NCBI RefSeq assembly: GCF_003268595.1
Contig: NZ_CP029797.1
Location: 1,323,501 to 1,387,500 of the forward strand
Source: Paraliobacillus zengyii
Lineage (GTDB): Bacteria; Bacillota; Bacilli; Bacillales; Amphibacillaceae
Length of the DNA stretch: 64,000 nt
Reading direction: 5' to 3'
Part shown: positions 63,693-64,000 of the stretch, piece by piece
Numbering within the stretch: position 1 is the first letter of the stretch
How the letters are laid out: every line of letters starts with the position of its first letter
The notes under the pieces: model-generated
What the model was told of the DNA's origin: nothing
The model's input: only the letters and a program-made list of their open reading frames with translations
Database searches by the model: none
Program-made: the position numbers and the translations under genes

Positions 63693-64000
63693 ATGAGAAA
63701 GATGTTATTTGCAAGTTTATTCGCAGTATTAATGTTAGCACTAGCAGGATGTGGAGATAGTGAATCAGCTGATGGTGGAACAACACTTGAATATGGTGCA
63801 CAATCCTATACAGATCCGAAAATTATGAGCCAAATTGTTAAATTATTAGTAGAAGACCAAACAGATCACGAAGTAAATATTACAGAAGATATTCAAGCAA
63901 GCCCACAAATTATGGCTGCTTTAGATCGTGAAGAGTTTGATATTGCAACACTTTATTCTGGTGAAGTATACAATAACCACTTTGATGAAGATGAAGTAGA
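63693..64000 (+). CDS. opuCC: Osmoprotectant-binding lipoprotein (OpuCC type), 3' end outside the window
   Basis: 102 codons before the window ends. The signal peptide with lipobox LALAGC (Cys at 20) marks a lipid-anchored binding protein. The mature part opens LEYGAQSYTDPKIMSQIV and continues ITEDIQASPQIMAALDREEF, as in OpuCC/OpuBC. AAAAGGGGAC precedes the ATG. It delivers betaine-type solutes to the permease. Confidence 0.88.
   Translation, partial: MRKMLFASLFAVLMLALAGCGDSESADGGTTLEYGAQSYTDPKIMSQIVKLLVEDQTDHEVNITEDIQASPQIMAALDREEFDIATLYSGEVYNNHFDEDEV

Overview
The window is about 64 kb of AT-rich DNA with the gene content of a spore-forming, moderately halotolerant member of the Bacillaceae. 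The pointers are a YheC/YheD-type ATP-grasp protein, a BclA-like collagen protein with a sigma-K-like -10, a KinB-like sensor kinase, an OpuC-type osmoprotectant transporter with its GbsR-type regulator, a BmrA-like exporter, a Yxd-type peptide module, and sigma-A promoters and intrinsic terminators of Bacillus type. The genus cannot be fixed from sequence alone; the Oceanobacillus, Gracilibacillus and Paraliobacillus area is my guess. No rRNA, tRNA, CRISPR array, insertion sequence or prophage was seen.

Layout. 1-9.3 kb: a TetR regulator (cut by the window edge) divergent from a small exporter; an XRE/membrane-protein pair behind a long inverted repeat; an Asp-type alpha/beta hydrolase; a MarR regulator and an ABC-2 permease sharing one operator; a lipoprotein; an APH-like kinase with a Nudix hydrolase; a methyltransferase; and a DusC/YfjN-type tRNA-dihydrouridine synthase. 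9.4-9.7 kb: a type I toxin-antitoxin locus with a 31-residue holin-like toxin and a convergent antisense RNA. 9.9-17.6 kb: a second methyltransferase, a BmrA-like exporter and a complete yxdJKLM-yxeA-like module. 17.7-21.2 kb: an MFS transporter and an 8-LysM protein with four tandem 183-bp repeats.

21.3-30.3 kb is a sugar locus: PRD regulator, fructose-type EIIA, EIIC and EIIB, a GatZ/KbaZ-like protein without its aldolase partner, transketolase, and two HAD-fold phosphatases. A perfect CcpA cre site lies in front. 30.5-35.3 kb: a DegV protein, a DUF4317 protein, a chemoreceptor with almost no sensor domain, and an HD-GYP protein. 35.6-37.3 kb: a serA-like gene behind a guanine riboswitch followed by a ZTP riboswitch, each with its own terminator.

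37.5-44.2 kb: small housekeeping and spore genes, including a lipoprotein gene broken by one frameshift, tag, a polysaccharide deacetylase, the collagen-like protein and the ATP-grasp coat protein. 44.4-54.9 kb: a tight six-gene operon (Hpt-REC-GGDEF-REC cyclase, HEAT protein, processive GT2, membrane-anchored glycosidase, stand-alone receiver, hybrid histidine kinase) that looks like a phosphorelay and c-di-GMP controlled exopolysaccharide machine.

55-64 kb: a PlsC-type acyltransferase, a KinB-like kinase, a cold-shock protein, a GC-rich 41-bp tandem array next to a perfect 24-bp hairpin, a TetR/CocE-hydrolase pair, and the opuC-like operon, which runs off the window end. Dispersed palindromes with a GGGGACGGTTCT core occur at four places between 7 and 18 kb.
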